DNA of 64,000 bases from Prorocentrum cordatum (lineage: Eukaryota > Sar > Dinophyceae > Prorocentrales > Prorocentraceae). Positions 23,356 to 33,274 of this stretch are shown piece after piece. The stretch's first letter is position 1, and each line of letters begins with the position of its first letter. The notes below the pieces were generated by a model. The model saw only the letters and a program-made list of their open reading frames with translations, had not been told where the DNA came from and did no database searches. The stretch lies in contig CAUYUJ010016285.1 in NCBI GenBank assembly GCA_963575745.1, positions 222,515 to 286,514 on the forward strand, in the 5' to 3' direction. Made by a program: the position numbers and the translations under genes.

Positions 23356-24600
23356 CTACACGGAAGACGGTATCCACAATTGTGGTATTCACAATTGCAT
23401 ACTGTTGGGTTCTTCGCCCGGCTATTTTTTTCTTGATCTCCAGAGGCCTCGGGAGGCTATTGGAGCAGTGGATGTTTCTGATGACCTTACTGGTCGTCCC
23501 TTTGCAGGCCCGCTTCGACCTGTCGCAACTATCGCAACTGGTTGTAGCCAAGCTATCCACATTGGCACTTCGGGCTGGATAGTTTGATATGTTTATGGGT
23601 GAATTATGGATCTATCGAATATCATCTGCTGGAGAGCCCTTCCATGAACGGAACTATAGTTCGAGGCGGGCCTCTAAGCAGGGGCTTCTGGAGACCTTGA
23701 GAAGTGGCAGGACGAGGGAGAGGGGTAGAATCGAAACGTTGGAACGAGGACCACTTTAGGCTCGGAAGCGCCTCGGAGCCTCTTAGGTCTTAATTGCGGT
23801 TCTTGTCGGGTGCTCCTTGTGAAGATTCGCGCAGCAGGGGCCGAAAAGGGGGTTTCTTACCGTATGTGAATGTTATATACGGCAAGGTGTTGGCCACAGG
23901 GTGAGGATGATGAGGGGGACGGTGAGTACATAGTAATGCGTTCTCATGGGGGATTCGGCCCGTGCCTTTTTTGCTCGAGGACTGCGGGCATACCGCCCCG
24001 ATATGCCTACGCAGCGCGGGGCATGTTGCTGTTTCTCTTGACCTCCAGCAGGCCCCAGGGCCTCTCCAGAAGCCCACCCCTTCCGCTTCGAGAGTCTCCT
24101 TCCTTCGGGAACCCACACCAAGCGCTCTCCCCCTCCCTCGAGGAACCAGCCGCACGCTCACCCGCCTCCTCGTTCAAAAGCTGACCACCCTCCTGCGGGA
24201 ACCACCCCACATTTAGATCAACGGACTTCTATGGTGCAGGCTGCGATCCGGCTGAACTGGACTTGCAAGCTTGTCAGAAGCACTCATGAAGATGTCGAGC
24301 CCTGAAGCAGACATCGTGCAGTTACTCGGTGTGGCAGCATCAAAGTGCTGTTGTGTGGTGTTCGGGAAAGTGGCGTTCAACTGTTCAGCAAATGGGAAGC
24401 GAAGAAACGTTCACATATGCTTCGACGGATTGCAGGGTCTGGGAGACACCCAGGAGAGGACTGCGCGTCGTGGATCTGGAGAGCGACGCGAGTCGCTGAG
24501 GGTAAAGCATGAGAGTCCAGAGTTTCATTTTGGGTGGGCATGAATTTGAGATCAACATAGAAGTGGGCTGATCATATAATCAATCTGCAAGACACACGAT
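23356..24600. other. Unassigned segment, lower repeat content
   Basis: No repeat family of this window is seen here. A plus frame ending near 23587 reads RPREAIGAVDVSDDLTGRP and beyond, which looks like ordinary protein sequence but is too short to identify and is continuous with satellite translation upstream. Frames at 23790-24210 on both strands show nothing known. A possible retroelement or exon relic cannot be excluded. Confidence 0.35.
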
Positions 24601-24609
24601 GGGCCAAAC

Positions 24610-25380
24610 GAACGACTCAATAGAGGGACCATGCCTGGCGGAACGAGCTTCTGGCGGCTTGTTGGGAGCCTACTGGCGGTCTCCAGGGCTGCGTTTCGGG
24701 GGAGGATCGGCATGTCAGTTCGGATTCTCCCCCTCTCGTGGGGCCTTTTTGGGACCTCTGGAGCCCTCATGGGAGGCCTCTTGCGCCGTCTTGGGGTTCT
24801 CTTCGGCCGTGCTGTAGCCGTCCTGCGAGCCTCTTGGGCCGACTTGGGGCGATCTTGGGAGTCTCTCGGAGGCCTTCTGTGTCAGTGTAGGGCCCTCTGA
24901 GACCGTCTTGGGGCAATCTTCAAGGCCTTTTTGGCTGTCCTTGAACCGACGGACGCCCGAAACGGCAAGACCCTGAGAATCGTTGCAAACCCAAAGGGGG
25001 TCAATGTGTCTCCCTCTTGGGGCCTTCTCATATGTCCTCTTAGAGCGCTTTCGGGAGCCTCTTGGGCTGTCTTGGAGCGTTTTTGGGCAGCCTTGGGACT
25101 ATCTGAAGCCTTCCTGAAGCCATTTTCGGCCGTCTTGGAACGCAACCGGACCGTCTTGGCATCCTCTTGGGCCGCTTCCTGGAGCGCCCTGCTGACTTGG
25201 AGCGCCCCTGGGAGCCCCGAAGGCCACGCCCAGAACCACAAAACACATCTCTGGCCCTGGGGCTCCCCGACCACTTCTCGCCCAGGGACCCCGGGGGCCG
25301 CCCCTCGCGCGCGCGAACAAGAAGTACTCTGGAGCTCTTTTCCGGAGATTTCCGCACGCCTCTGGCCCGTGGGGCCGGCG
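24610..25380 (+). repeat. CTTGGG-family repeat, second locus
   Basis: CTCTTGGGCCGACTTGGGGC-type motifs recur from 24760 to 25180, together with CGACGGACGCCCGAAACGGC, which resembles the landmark in the 1-2600 block. A GC-rich tail (25230-25380) resembles 49150-49200. Confidence 0.7.
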
Positions 25381-25384
25381 AATT

Positions 25385-25625
25385 CATGAGGGAGAGGGGC
25401 GGAGGAGGATCGAGGAAGAGGAGGATTGAGGAGAATGAGGATTGGAGTGGGAGGGGAGTACGGGGGGGAAGGAGGAGCAGGAGGAGGAGGAGGCGCAGGA
25501 ACATGAGGAGGATGAGGAAGACGAGGATGCAACAACGTACCTTGTTTGAGCAGGCTGGATCTCGAAAAGCATACGAGGAGGAGGAGGAGTAGGATGAGGA
25601 GGAGGAGGAGGAGGAGGAGGAGGAA
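25385..25625 (+). repeat. (GGA)n-rich array
   Basis: Imperfect GGA/GAG triplets interspersed with non-repeat bases (TACCTTGTTTGAGCAGGC at about 25537). Confidence 0.85.
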
Positions 25626-25639
25626 TCATGAGGAGAGCT

Positions 25640-25760
25640 TGAAGATGAGGATGTCCTGTTTGGGGCGTCATGGAGGCCCTGGTCGCCATGGCTGCATTCG
25701 CCTCGAAATCAATGTCTGAACGCCTTTCAGGAGAGCTCTGGGGTCGATTCGAAGGGAGAA
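25640..25760 (+). other. Short segment shared with 27540-27650
   Basis: GGAGGCCCTGGTCGCCATGG...GCTGCATTCGCCTCGA at 25672-25712 matches GGAGGCCCTCGTCGCCATCG...GCTGGATTCGCCTCGA at 27574-27614 with few differences. In one frame both read EALVA-A-FAS---SER. The two copies bracket the triplet arrays at 25850-27000. Confidence 0.65.
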
Positions 25761-25854
25761 GGAGAAGGAGATAAGCGATGACGTGCGCTGTTGCGAGCAG
25801 TCGGGGTCCCAGACGCATCGGCGTGCTAGTATAGGGGGAAATCACAACCATCAT

Positions 25855-26531
25855 TTTGGGAGAAGGGGAAGGAGGAGAAGAAGGAGGAGGAGGAAGAGGA
25901 GGAGGAGGAGGAGGAGGAGGAGGAGCAGGATGAGGAGGAGGAGGAGGAGGAGAAGGAGGAGGAGGAGGAGGAGGAGGCGGAGAAGGACGCAAGAGGAGGG
26001 ATGATGGATGATGGAGAAGGTGGAGGAGGGAGGGGAGGAGGATGGGGAGGGGGACGGATGATGGAGGACGAGGAGGAGGAGAAGGAGGGAGAGGAGGAGG
26101 AGGAGGTGGAAGAGGACGAGGAGGAGAAGTCGGATGAAGATGAGGATGATGATGAGGAGGATGATGCTGATGATGCTGATGATGATGAGGATGCTGCTGC
26201 TGCTGATGGTGATGCTGATCATGATGATGATGACGCTGCTGATGATGATGATACTATTGATGATGGTGATGCTGATTATGATGATTATATTGGTGATGCT
26301 GATGCTGATTTTGATTATTATGATGATGATGCTGATGACAATGATGTTGTCGATGCTGATGATACTGATGATGCTGCTGATGATGCTGAGGATGATGATG
26401 CTGATGCTGATGTTGATGATGAGGATCATGAGGATGTTGATTATGCTGCTGCTGCTGCTTATGATAACGATGATGCTGATGATGCTGCTGCATATGGTGA
26501 TGATGATGCTTCTGATGATACTGATGATGAT

Positions 26532-26563
<32 letters not shown>

Positions 26564-26806
26564 CGGCGCTGCTGCTGCTGATGCTGATGTTGATGCTGCT
26601 GCTCATGATGATTACGATGATGATGATGCTGCTGCTGCTGATGCTGCTGCTGCTGATGATGACGATGATGATGCTGATGATGATGATCATGATGATAATG
26701 ATGATGATGATGATGATGATGATGATGCTGATGATGATGATGATGATGATGATGATGACGATGATGATGATGATGATGAGGATGAGGATGATGAGGATGA
26801 TGGATG

Positions 26807-26839
<33 letters not shown>

Positions 26840-26876
26840 CTGATGATGATGATGATGATGATGATGATGCTGATGC

Positions 26877-26923
<47 letters not shown>

Positions 26924-26924
26924 C

Positions 26925-26981
<57 letters not shown>

Positions 26982-27000
26982 GGATGATGATGCTGAGGAG
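25855..27000 (+). repeat. (GGA)n then (GAT)n/(GCT)n triplet array
   Basis: 25860-26130 is mostly GGA/GAG. 26130-26690 is GAT/GCT. 26690-26995 is nearly pure GAT. A short GGG-rich patch follows. Long Met/Leu, Asp or His frames are compositional. Confidence 0.97.
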
Positions 27001-27129
27001 GGGGATGATGAGGAGGGGGCGAGGGAGGAGAAGGGGGATGGGGGAAAGGGGAGTGAAATGGGGGAGAAGAGGAGTCTATTTTCTTGCCGTGGCATCCGCT
27101 TCCCCCCCGTTCCCGGGCATGCCTCCCGC

Positions 27130-27345
27130 ATGAGCGCGAGGGTCGGGGGTTGCTTTCTGGGGATGTTTCGTGGGGTCCTCTCGGGGGCTTCTCGGATGCG
27201 TTTTGCACACGTTCTTGGAACCTCTCAGGGGCGCCTCTTGGGACCTCTTGAGGGCCTCCTGGGTGCCTATCTGGAACTTTTTGGGACGTCTGGGGGCCTC
27301 TTGGGAACCTCTTGAGTGGCTCCCGGGGAGCTCTTCGGAGCCTCT
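27130..27345 (+). repeat. CTTGGG-family repeat, third locus
   Basis: GGGACCTCTTGAGGGCCTCC, CTCTTGGGAACCTCTTG and similar motifs over about 200 bp. It precedes unassigned GC-rich sequence to 27560. Confidence 0.6.
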
Positions 27346-27915
27346 CGTGGATCTCTTCGGAGCTTTGTGGGGTCACTGCGGGTCACATCTGTCGCTCTCA
27401 TCGGTTCGGCCCGCCAGCTCCGCTTTGTGCCCGAATCCTTTTCGGCTCCTCTTGCCGAAGAGCTTTACGAGATACTGGCTCAACCCTGCCCCCGGATTCC
27501 CCTCAGCCCATCGGGGGATGACAAGGTACCGATGCTGCGACCCTCGCCTCGTTTTCGCTTGTTTGGGACTCCCAGGGAGGCCCTCGTCGCCATCGCTGGA
27601 TTCGCCTCGAGATTCTGGTCAGAACGCACCCTGAGAGAGGCCCGGGGAGTACGGTAGATTCGCGACGTCGTGTCGACCAGCGGCGACCCCGCCGCTGGCG
27701 TTGAACGTTGAACGCCGCCAGCGACCCAGAATGGGTCGATGTTGCACGATCGGACTTTTGGGAAACGGCCGACTCTTCAAGGCGGAACGATCCCCGCGGC
27801 GTCAGGAACCGACGCCGGGGTCGGCACGACACGAACCCACCGCAGCGGCATCGGTACCTTTTGTGGTTTCCCCAGCTCACGTCCCCCACTCTAGGCCTCC
27901 TAGATGGGGTCGGAG
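27345..27915. other. Unassigned segment incl. the second EALVA-type copy
   Basis: The shared EALVA-type segment lies at about 27545-27645. The rest, to the start of the inverted repeat near 27920, has no recognisable gene. Frames on both strands are rich in Arg, Pro and Ala. Confidence 0.4.
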
Positions 27916-27919
27916 CAGA

Positions 27920-28095
27920 TGATGTCGGAGGATCGCGCCGCATCGCCAATGCATCGGTGATGCGGCTCGATGCGGGGCCGGGTTCTCTCCACGCGGACGG
28001 CTCCGATGCGTCGCCGACGTCGCCGATGTATCGCCAAAGCATCGGCGATGCATCGCCGATGCATCGGCGATGCGGCGCGATCCTCCGACCCCACC
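27920..28095. repeat. Inverted repeat of GATGC/GCATC motifs with a 24-bp perfect palindrome
   Basis: GGAGGATCGCGCCGCATCGC near 27926 is the inverse complement, with few differences, of GCGATGCGGCGCGATCCTCC near 28068-28088. The arms are about 45 bp and the loop about 80 bp. At 28039-28062 lies a 24-bp perfect palindrome centred on ATGCAT and made of GCATCGGCGATG and its complement. Confidence 0.85.
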
Positions 28096-28374
28096 TGCTC
28101 GGGCGCCGCCCGGGAGGCCTCTGCCCACTCTGCCCTGCGAGGCACGTGCGCCGCAGCCTCCCAGGGAAGGAGGCCCGGGGAGGGCGGGGCGGAGAGGGGC
28201 GGCTACGGCCCGCAGGCGGTCCCCACGCCGCGTGCGGCGCGCCCGCGGTCGACCCCTTCGCAGCCGCCGCCGCTGAGCTCAGGGACGCCCTCGGTGCGCC
28301 CGCCGCCTCCGTGGGGAGGGGTGGCGATGCGGAGGGGGAGCAGGAGAGGGAGGGGGGGAGGGGGATGGATGGGG
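28096..28374. other. Unassigned GC-rich segment
   Basis: Ala/Arg/Pro-coding sequence in several frames and no repeat of the other families. It lies between the inverted repeat and a (GGA)n array. Confidence 0.35.
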
Positions 28375-28469
28375 CCTGGGAGGAGGAGGAGGAGGAGGGG
28401 GAGGAGGAGGCGGAGGAGAAGGAGGAGGAGGAGCAGGATGAGGAGGCGGCGGAGGAGGAGGAGGCGGCT
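28375..28469 (+). repeat. (GGA)n array
   Basis: GAGGAGGAGG triplets directly before the first ~296-bp repeat copy. Confidence 0.9.
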
Positions 28470-28765
28470 GTGGCGAAGCGGTAACGGGCCACGTCGAACG
28501 GAGCTCCGACTAGACAGCAATCGAAAGCGAATTTCGGGTTGTGTGACCTACAGTGCGCAGTCATGTACCACGAGTTTGGGCCCCCACGGCGAGAGCCCCG
28601 ACTGATTTATCATTCTACCAGGACGCACCTTACAGTGAGAGCTAATTCGGGCCAGGGCGGCCTCCAGAGGCCAGGACGGACCAGGGTCCACAAACAAAAC
28701 TATCTGGAGGGCCCGCCCGTGGCCATTCGAACAAGTTCTTCGAAACTGCATTGGTGTGGCGGCAC
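28470..28765 (+). repeat. ~296-bp dispersed repeat, copy 1
   Basis: Starts TGGCGAAGCGGTAACGGGCC and ends TTGGTGTGGCGGCAC. Copies 2 and 3 begin and end at the same motifs, and all three are directly bordered by triplet arrays on at least one side. No frame is shared as a credible protein. It could be a SINE or MITE-like unit; I see no tRNA-like promoter and no clear terminal inverted repeat. Confidence 0.85.
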
Positions 28766-28767
28766 AG

Positions 28768-28852
28768 GAGGAGGAGGAGGAGGAGGAGGAGGAGGAGGAA
28801 GAGGAGGAGGAGGAGGAGGAGGAGGAGGAGGAGGAGGAGGAGGAGGAGGAGG
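28768..28852 (+). repeat. (GGA)n array abutting the spliced leader
   Basis: About 28 nearly perfect GGA/GAG triplets, ending at GGC just before ACCGTAGCC. Confidence 0.95.
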
Positions 28853-28853
28853 C

Positions 28854-28876
28854 ACCGTAGCCATTTTTGGTTCAAG
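28854..28876 (+). other. Relic dinoflagellate spliced leader (DinoSL)
   Basis: The 23 bases from 28854 read ACCGTAGCCATTTT, then T, then GGTTCAAG. The known 22-nt dinoflagellate leader is DCCGTAGCCATTTTGGCTCAAG. The copy here differs by one extra T in the T run and one C-to-T change. The leader is added to mRNA 5' ends by trans-splicing and is not encoded next to genes, so its presence in genomic DNA marks reverse-transcribed and reinserted mRNA. Confidence 0.88.
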
Positions 28877-30112
28877 GCTCGGCAACGGGTGTCGCCTCCA
28901 TGTTTTTCAGTGTGCAGCAATCGGAGATCTGCATGTCGGACCCAGTTCAGCTCCGCTATTCCCTTCGTGGATGTCTCCTCAGGGACATGTCGTCTGCAGC
29001 TGGCCGCCATTTCCAGGGTCTTGCAATGGCTTCGAAGTTTTTCGCCTTCCAAGTAAGACCCGCACTGAGATCTTGCGCATCGAGTATGCGTACCATATTT
29101 GGTTCGGCGTATCGCAGGCCCGTCAGTGGCGGCCTTCATCGGGCAGGTGCAGCAATAGGTACGGCAATCAGATTGCCGAGGAGATTATCGACGGAATGTG
29201 AGGCCCATAGGGGCCAGGTTAGTTCCGACAGCCACTCAGGAGAAGATAGTCATCCTGAAGTTGCGCACCCTGGGCCCACATATGATCGGTTGCGCGCTTC
29301 CAAGACCATTGCGGGTCAGGCCATCCACAGCCTGGGTGATAAATTGAGTGGCATAGAATATCTTGTTTTGGATCTTCGTGCCGATTAATCTCACACCCGC
29401 CCCGAGAGGTTGGTTCTAAGTGGAGCCTGGTGGAGAATTCGAGTTTGAACATTGGTGCTGGCCTCGGCAAGCAGGAGGCGGGAGTCCAGACTGTGGAGCC
29501 AGCCACTCCCGCAGATAAGACAGTCGCCCTCGAGGAGAGCGGAGCCGCTGGTGATAGCAACAATTTCGAGACTAAAGGTTCCGACTCGAGTATTGGTTTT
29601 CATGCATATAGTTTTCAACACTACTTTGTGGAACTCCCAGAGCGTGCCAAGAACAAGAATCTGCTTGACACTTTGAAGTCCGCGACGTTCAACCAGGCTG
29701 CCGTTTTCGCGCGGTCAGTGGATCGGGCAAAGGCGCTTGGCATTCTTCTGGAGGGGTGCTTTCAACAGGCTGTGGTTCTGCACCCGAAATGGAACCGCAA
29801 CCTAAGCGATGACGCGTTCACGAGTTCCCCAAAGGTTGTCGTGTCAAGCGACGGCTGCGAGTGCGACTATGACGCCTCAATGGTTGACCTTCTCATCAAC
29901 TACGACATGCCTGGCGACCATAACCTGTATCTTTGCCGCTTCGGGACCGAGAAGGATTTCGATGCCAGCGGTGTGGCCATCTCCTTCGTGACCACCTCCG
30001 ACAATCCCAACGTTTTGACGAATCTCCAGGTTTGTTCAAAACCTTCAGGTTCGAGAGCTACCTCTGCAATACAGTTGCTTTCAATCCCAGGAGTTTGTTG
30101 CGTAGGGGGCTG
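28877..30112 (+). pseudogene. Processed pseudogene of a UAP56/Sub2-like DEAD-box RNA helicase
   Basis: The best part is the frame at 29430-30112. From about 29600 it reads AYSFQHYFVELPERAKNKNL, then TFNQAAVFARSVDRAKALGI, LLINYDMPGDHNLYLCRFGT and GVAISFVTT. This is the order and wording of the second RecA-like domain of UAP56/Sub2/DDX39, an mRNA-export and splicing helicase. Motif V is ruined (VVSSDGCECDYDAS where ATDLFGRGMD-like sequence is expected) and the Arg-rich motif VI is lost. Upstream, 28877-29388 is weaker: KLSGIEYLVLDLRAD (near 29345) may be an eroded DECD motif. Frameshifts and stops exclude function. The lead-in spliced leader and absence of visible introns fit an mRNA-derived copy. 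Confidence 0.72.
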
Positions 30113-30320
30113 AGCAGTGAGTGAGGGATGCGATTGGCAGGCGTGATTATTTAGAATACTTCCCTGACGTGACGTCGCCTGGGTCTTCAGCCCAGTGCAG
30201 TGCCTCCCTCTCCCGTTCTCCCCCTCGTTATCTTTTCTTCCCCATCCCTATCCCCTAGGGCTTCTGCTGCTTCTTGCCAGCCATTTCTGGGGGAGGTGGG
30301 GGAGCAGAGGGTTCGAGTAT
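30113..30320. other. Downstream flank of the helicase pseudogene
   Basis: Pyrimidine-rich sequence (CCCTCTCCCGTTCTCCCCCT near 30203) that may be 3'-UTR-derived or host DNA. No poly-A tail is visible. Confidence 0.35.
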
Positions 30321-30347
30321 TATTATTATTATTGTGTGTGTGTGCGT

Positions 30348-30400
<53 letters not shown>
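30318..30400 (+). repeat. (TTA)n-(TG)n compound microsatellite
   Basis: Five TTA/ATT units pass into an uninterrupted alternation of T and G with occasional GC steps. Confidence 0.95.
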
Positions 30401-30401
<1 letters not shown>

Positions 30402-30689
30402 TGCATGTTTGGGCTGCGCGTGCTTTACGGAGGAGGAGAAGGAGGATCCCCCCCTGTCCTCCGCAGCTGCTGCCCGCGCCTGGGAAGCCCCCGCGGCATT
30501 TCGTCGCAACGGAGTGGGTTATTTAGGCCACATGTGCTTCCAAGCAGTTTAGAGAGTGAGGCTGTCGCTCTCTTTCCCCAAACAGCGAAGCTTGGGTCCT
30601 CGATTGAACTTCAGCCTTATATTAGGTTGTTCCCCATGTCCTAGGTTCTTGTTATTACTCGGACACCGCCGGCTCCAGAGAACAGAGAG

Positions 30690-31015
30690 AACACACCTAC
30701 TCATACACAGACCTACTCATACTCAGCCCTACTCATACTCATACCCTCTCATGGTCTGGCTTACTCAACGCACAACGCGCAGGCCTACTCATACTCAGAC
30801 TTACTCATGCTGGGACTCCTTCGTGCCCAGACTTACTCATGCCCAGACTCGTTCCCAGACCTGCTCATACACAGACTTACTCATACCGTCTGAGTATGAG
30901 TAAGTCTGACCTTCTCATATTCGTGCACATATTCAGACCTTCTCATCGTCGGAGTTACTCAACGCACGGACTGATACCTAGTCATACTCAGACCTAGTCA
31001 TACTCAGACTCGCAA
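30690..31015 (+). repeat. CTACTCATACTCAGAC minisatellite with a perfect hairpin
   Basis: Variants of AGACCTACTCATACTC recur about twenty times at uneven spacing. At 30872-30886 and 30894-30908 a 15-bp perfect inverted repeat (CAGACTTACTCATAC and its complement) encloses a 7-nt loop. Confidence 0.8.
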
Positions 31016-31219
31016 AAGGGGGCCGCCAGATTTTTTTTTCACGGGCCTGTTCGCGGCCAGCTTGTGGGGATGTCTTAGGCGGTTTGCTCGTTTTCATGTC
31101 CGAGATCCTTTGCATTCAGAGCAGATTATGAAGATGTCTCAGGCGGGGCGCTGGTGTCAGCACCCCTACGGTGAGCCGGCAGGGCGAAAAACATTGGAAG
31201 TGCAACCGTTTTTTTTAGA

Positions 31220-31565
31220 TTTTGGATTTCCGGGATTTTTGGGCCCCAGGGGCCCCTGTCGCTCGCAAATGGAGATTTTGTAAGGCATGGCCATATGTTT
31301 TTCTATTGTTTTGTCGACGGTTGTTTTTTTTTGTCCGTTGTTTTCGTTTTGTTTTTTCGCTTCGGAGGTCCCCGGAGGAGCCGTCTGGGATCAGGGGACG
31401 GGGGCAAATGGAGATGTTTAAGTCATGGCTATCTGTATTTCTATGGTGTTTTTTCGACGTTTTTTTTTTTTGTTTTTGTTTTTGTTTTTGTTTTTCCCCC
31501 CCCCCGTTGTTTTCGTTTTTTTTTGGCTTCGGAGGTCCCCGCAGGAGCCCACTGGCGTAAACGTG
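31220..31565 (+). repeat. T-rich ~140-bp tandem duplication
   Basis: GCAAATGGAGAT starts at 31265 and 31404. Each copy runs through a T-rich stretch with GTTGTTTTCGTTTT and ends with CTTCGGAGGTCCCCG. Oligo-T expansion differs between copies. Confidence 0.8.
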
Positions 31566-31760
31566 CCAGCTATGCCCGATGCCAAGTGCGGACGGCCAAC
31601 GCCGAGGCGCAAACCGCGAGGGTGCCATTTGTAGCACTTGCCTTTTGCACTTCATGTGCCTGCGAGTTGTGTTTGCGTTGCCAGCTAGGCCCGCTGCGAA
31701 GTGCGGACGGTTAGCGCTGAGGTGCAGGTCGCGAGGTGCCGTTTGAAGCACATGTCATTC
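31566..31760 (+). repeat. ~113-bp tandem duplication
   Basis: CCAGCTATGCCCGATGCCAA at 31567 pairs with CCAGCTAGGCCCGCTGCGAA at about 31680. Both continue GTGCGGACGG...CGAGG and end with GCAC near 31637 and 31750. Confidence 0.75.
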
Positions 31761-32429
31761 GTACTCCCCCTGGTGCTTCGGACGCGGCGCCGAAGGAGTT
31801 CTTTGCCTTGACAAAAAAGTATGCGCGGGCATACGCATGTTAATGAATGCGTGCGCGTGGTGGAGGTGCAGTCGCGCTGCGCGCGCGTGTGCTCGCCGCT
31901 CACATGGACGCGCTCGTGGAACAAATAAATATCATGGACAAGTGCTCGCCGTGGCACTATGTTGCAACGTGATGTGCACATGTGGCCTTGTGTGGCTAAA
32001 CGCTCGTTTTACAGATCCCACTGCCAACTAACTTAAACCATATGCACATTGCCACAGGCTGAGGAAGGCGGGGGAATGAATGGGAGGCTCATATACAACC
32101 ATACGCAAAGCTCACTCTGACTCATATTCACTCACTCGCATGAGGATTCGCTCGTCTTCGTCGGCCTTTTCGCCCACGTGGACGCGCTATTATAGTCAAG
32201 CGCTCATGAACAGACGCTCACTATGGCATGACGTAAAGCATGATATGCACTCATTGGGAGCCCCGCGCTGTTTTTTTGTTTCTCTCTCTCGCGCTCTCTC
32301 TCTTTCTCTGCCTCTTTCAGGTCGGTTTTGAGCCTTGCTTTCAGCTGGCTTTTCGTTGCTCGATTTGACCTCATGTTGTGTCTGTGTCTGAGGAGGAAGA
32401 GGCGGCGGGGGATGAGGAGGAAGTGGCGG
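31761..32429. other. Unassigned segment
   Basis: No gene or repeat family is recognised. There is a degenerate CTCTCTCTCGCG patch near 32282-32315 and a GAGGAGG patch just before the second ~296-bp repeat. Confidence 0.4.
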
Positions 32430-32725
32430 CGGCGAAACGGTAAGGGGCCAAGTCGAACGGAACCCCGGCTAGACACCAATCGAAATCGAATGTCGGATTT
32501 TGTGGCCAACCGTGCGCAGTAATATACCACGAGTCTTGGCCCCCACGGCGGGAACCCCGACTGATTTATCGTTCTGCCAGGGCACACCTTACACTGAGAG
32601 CTAATTCGGGCCAGGGCGGCCTCCAGAGGCTGGCACGGACCAGGGTCCACGAACACAACTATCTGGAGGGTCCGCCCGTGGCCAGTCGAACAAGTTCTTC
32701 GAAACTGTATTGGCGTGGCGGCACA
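32430..32725 (+). repeat. ~296-bp dispersed repeat, copy 2
   Basis: Starts GGCGAAACGGTAAGGGGCCA and ends TTGGCGTGGCGGCAC. Length equals copy 1 and similarity is about 90 percent by eye. It is followed directly by GGAGGAGG. Confidence 0.88.
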
Positions 32726-32962
32726 GGAGGAGGAGGAGAAAGCGGAGGAGTATGAGGGGGATGCTGAAAATGATGATGATGAGGAGGAGGAGGACGAGGA
32801 AAAGGCGGAGGAGGATGAGAAAGATGATGATGATGCTGATGATGATCAGGATTATGATGATGCTGATGCTGATGATGATGATGGTGACGATGGTGATGAG
32901 GATGATGGTGATGATGATGCTGATGATGATGATGATGAGGAGGAGGAGGAGGCGGCGGCGGC
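32726..32962 (+). repeat. (GGA)n/(GAT)n array between repeat copies
   Basis: GAGGAGG at both edges and GATGATGCTGAT in the middle. It joins copy 2 to copy 3 of the ~296-bp repeat. Confidence 0.95.
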
Positions 32963-33217
32963 GGCGAAGCGGTAACGGGCCAAGTCGAACGGAACTCCGA
33001 CTAGGCAACAGTCGAAATCGAATTTCGGATTGTGTGGCCGCGGCGGAACCCCCAACTTATTTATCGTTTTACCAAGGCACACTACCGTGAGAGCTCATTC
33101 GGGCCAGGGCGGTCTCAGGAGGCTAGGACGGAACAGGGTCCACAACCAAAACTACCTGGATGGCCAGCCCGTGGCCATTCAAACAAGTTCTCTGAAACTG
33201 TATTGGCGTGGCGGCAA
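32963..33217 (+). repeat. ~296-bp dispersed repeat, copy 3 (internal deletion)
   Basis: Same ends as the other copies but about 40 bp shorter. The part containing GCGCAGT...ACCACGAGT in copies 1 and 2 is missing. Confidence 0.85.
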
Positions 33218-33243
33218 AGGATGATGATGCTGATGATGATGAT

Positions 33244-33274
<31 letters not shown>

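Noticed and set aside
21980-23587. 434-residue frame across the 77-bp satellite
   Set aside because: The unit length is not a multiple of three, so the peptide cycles through three frames. It stays open only because units lack stops.
25851-27315. 390-430 residue frames with poly-His, poly-Asp or poly-Ser
   Set aside because: Artefact of (GAT)n and (GGA)n on both strands; the non-array parts at the ends lie in GC-rich repeat.
27900-28145. A small Arg/His-rich protein (HRRCIADALAIHRR) on the minus strand
   Set aside because: It translates the GATGC inverted repeat and is not supported outside it.
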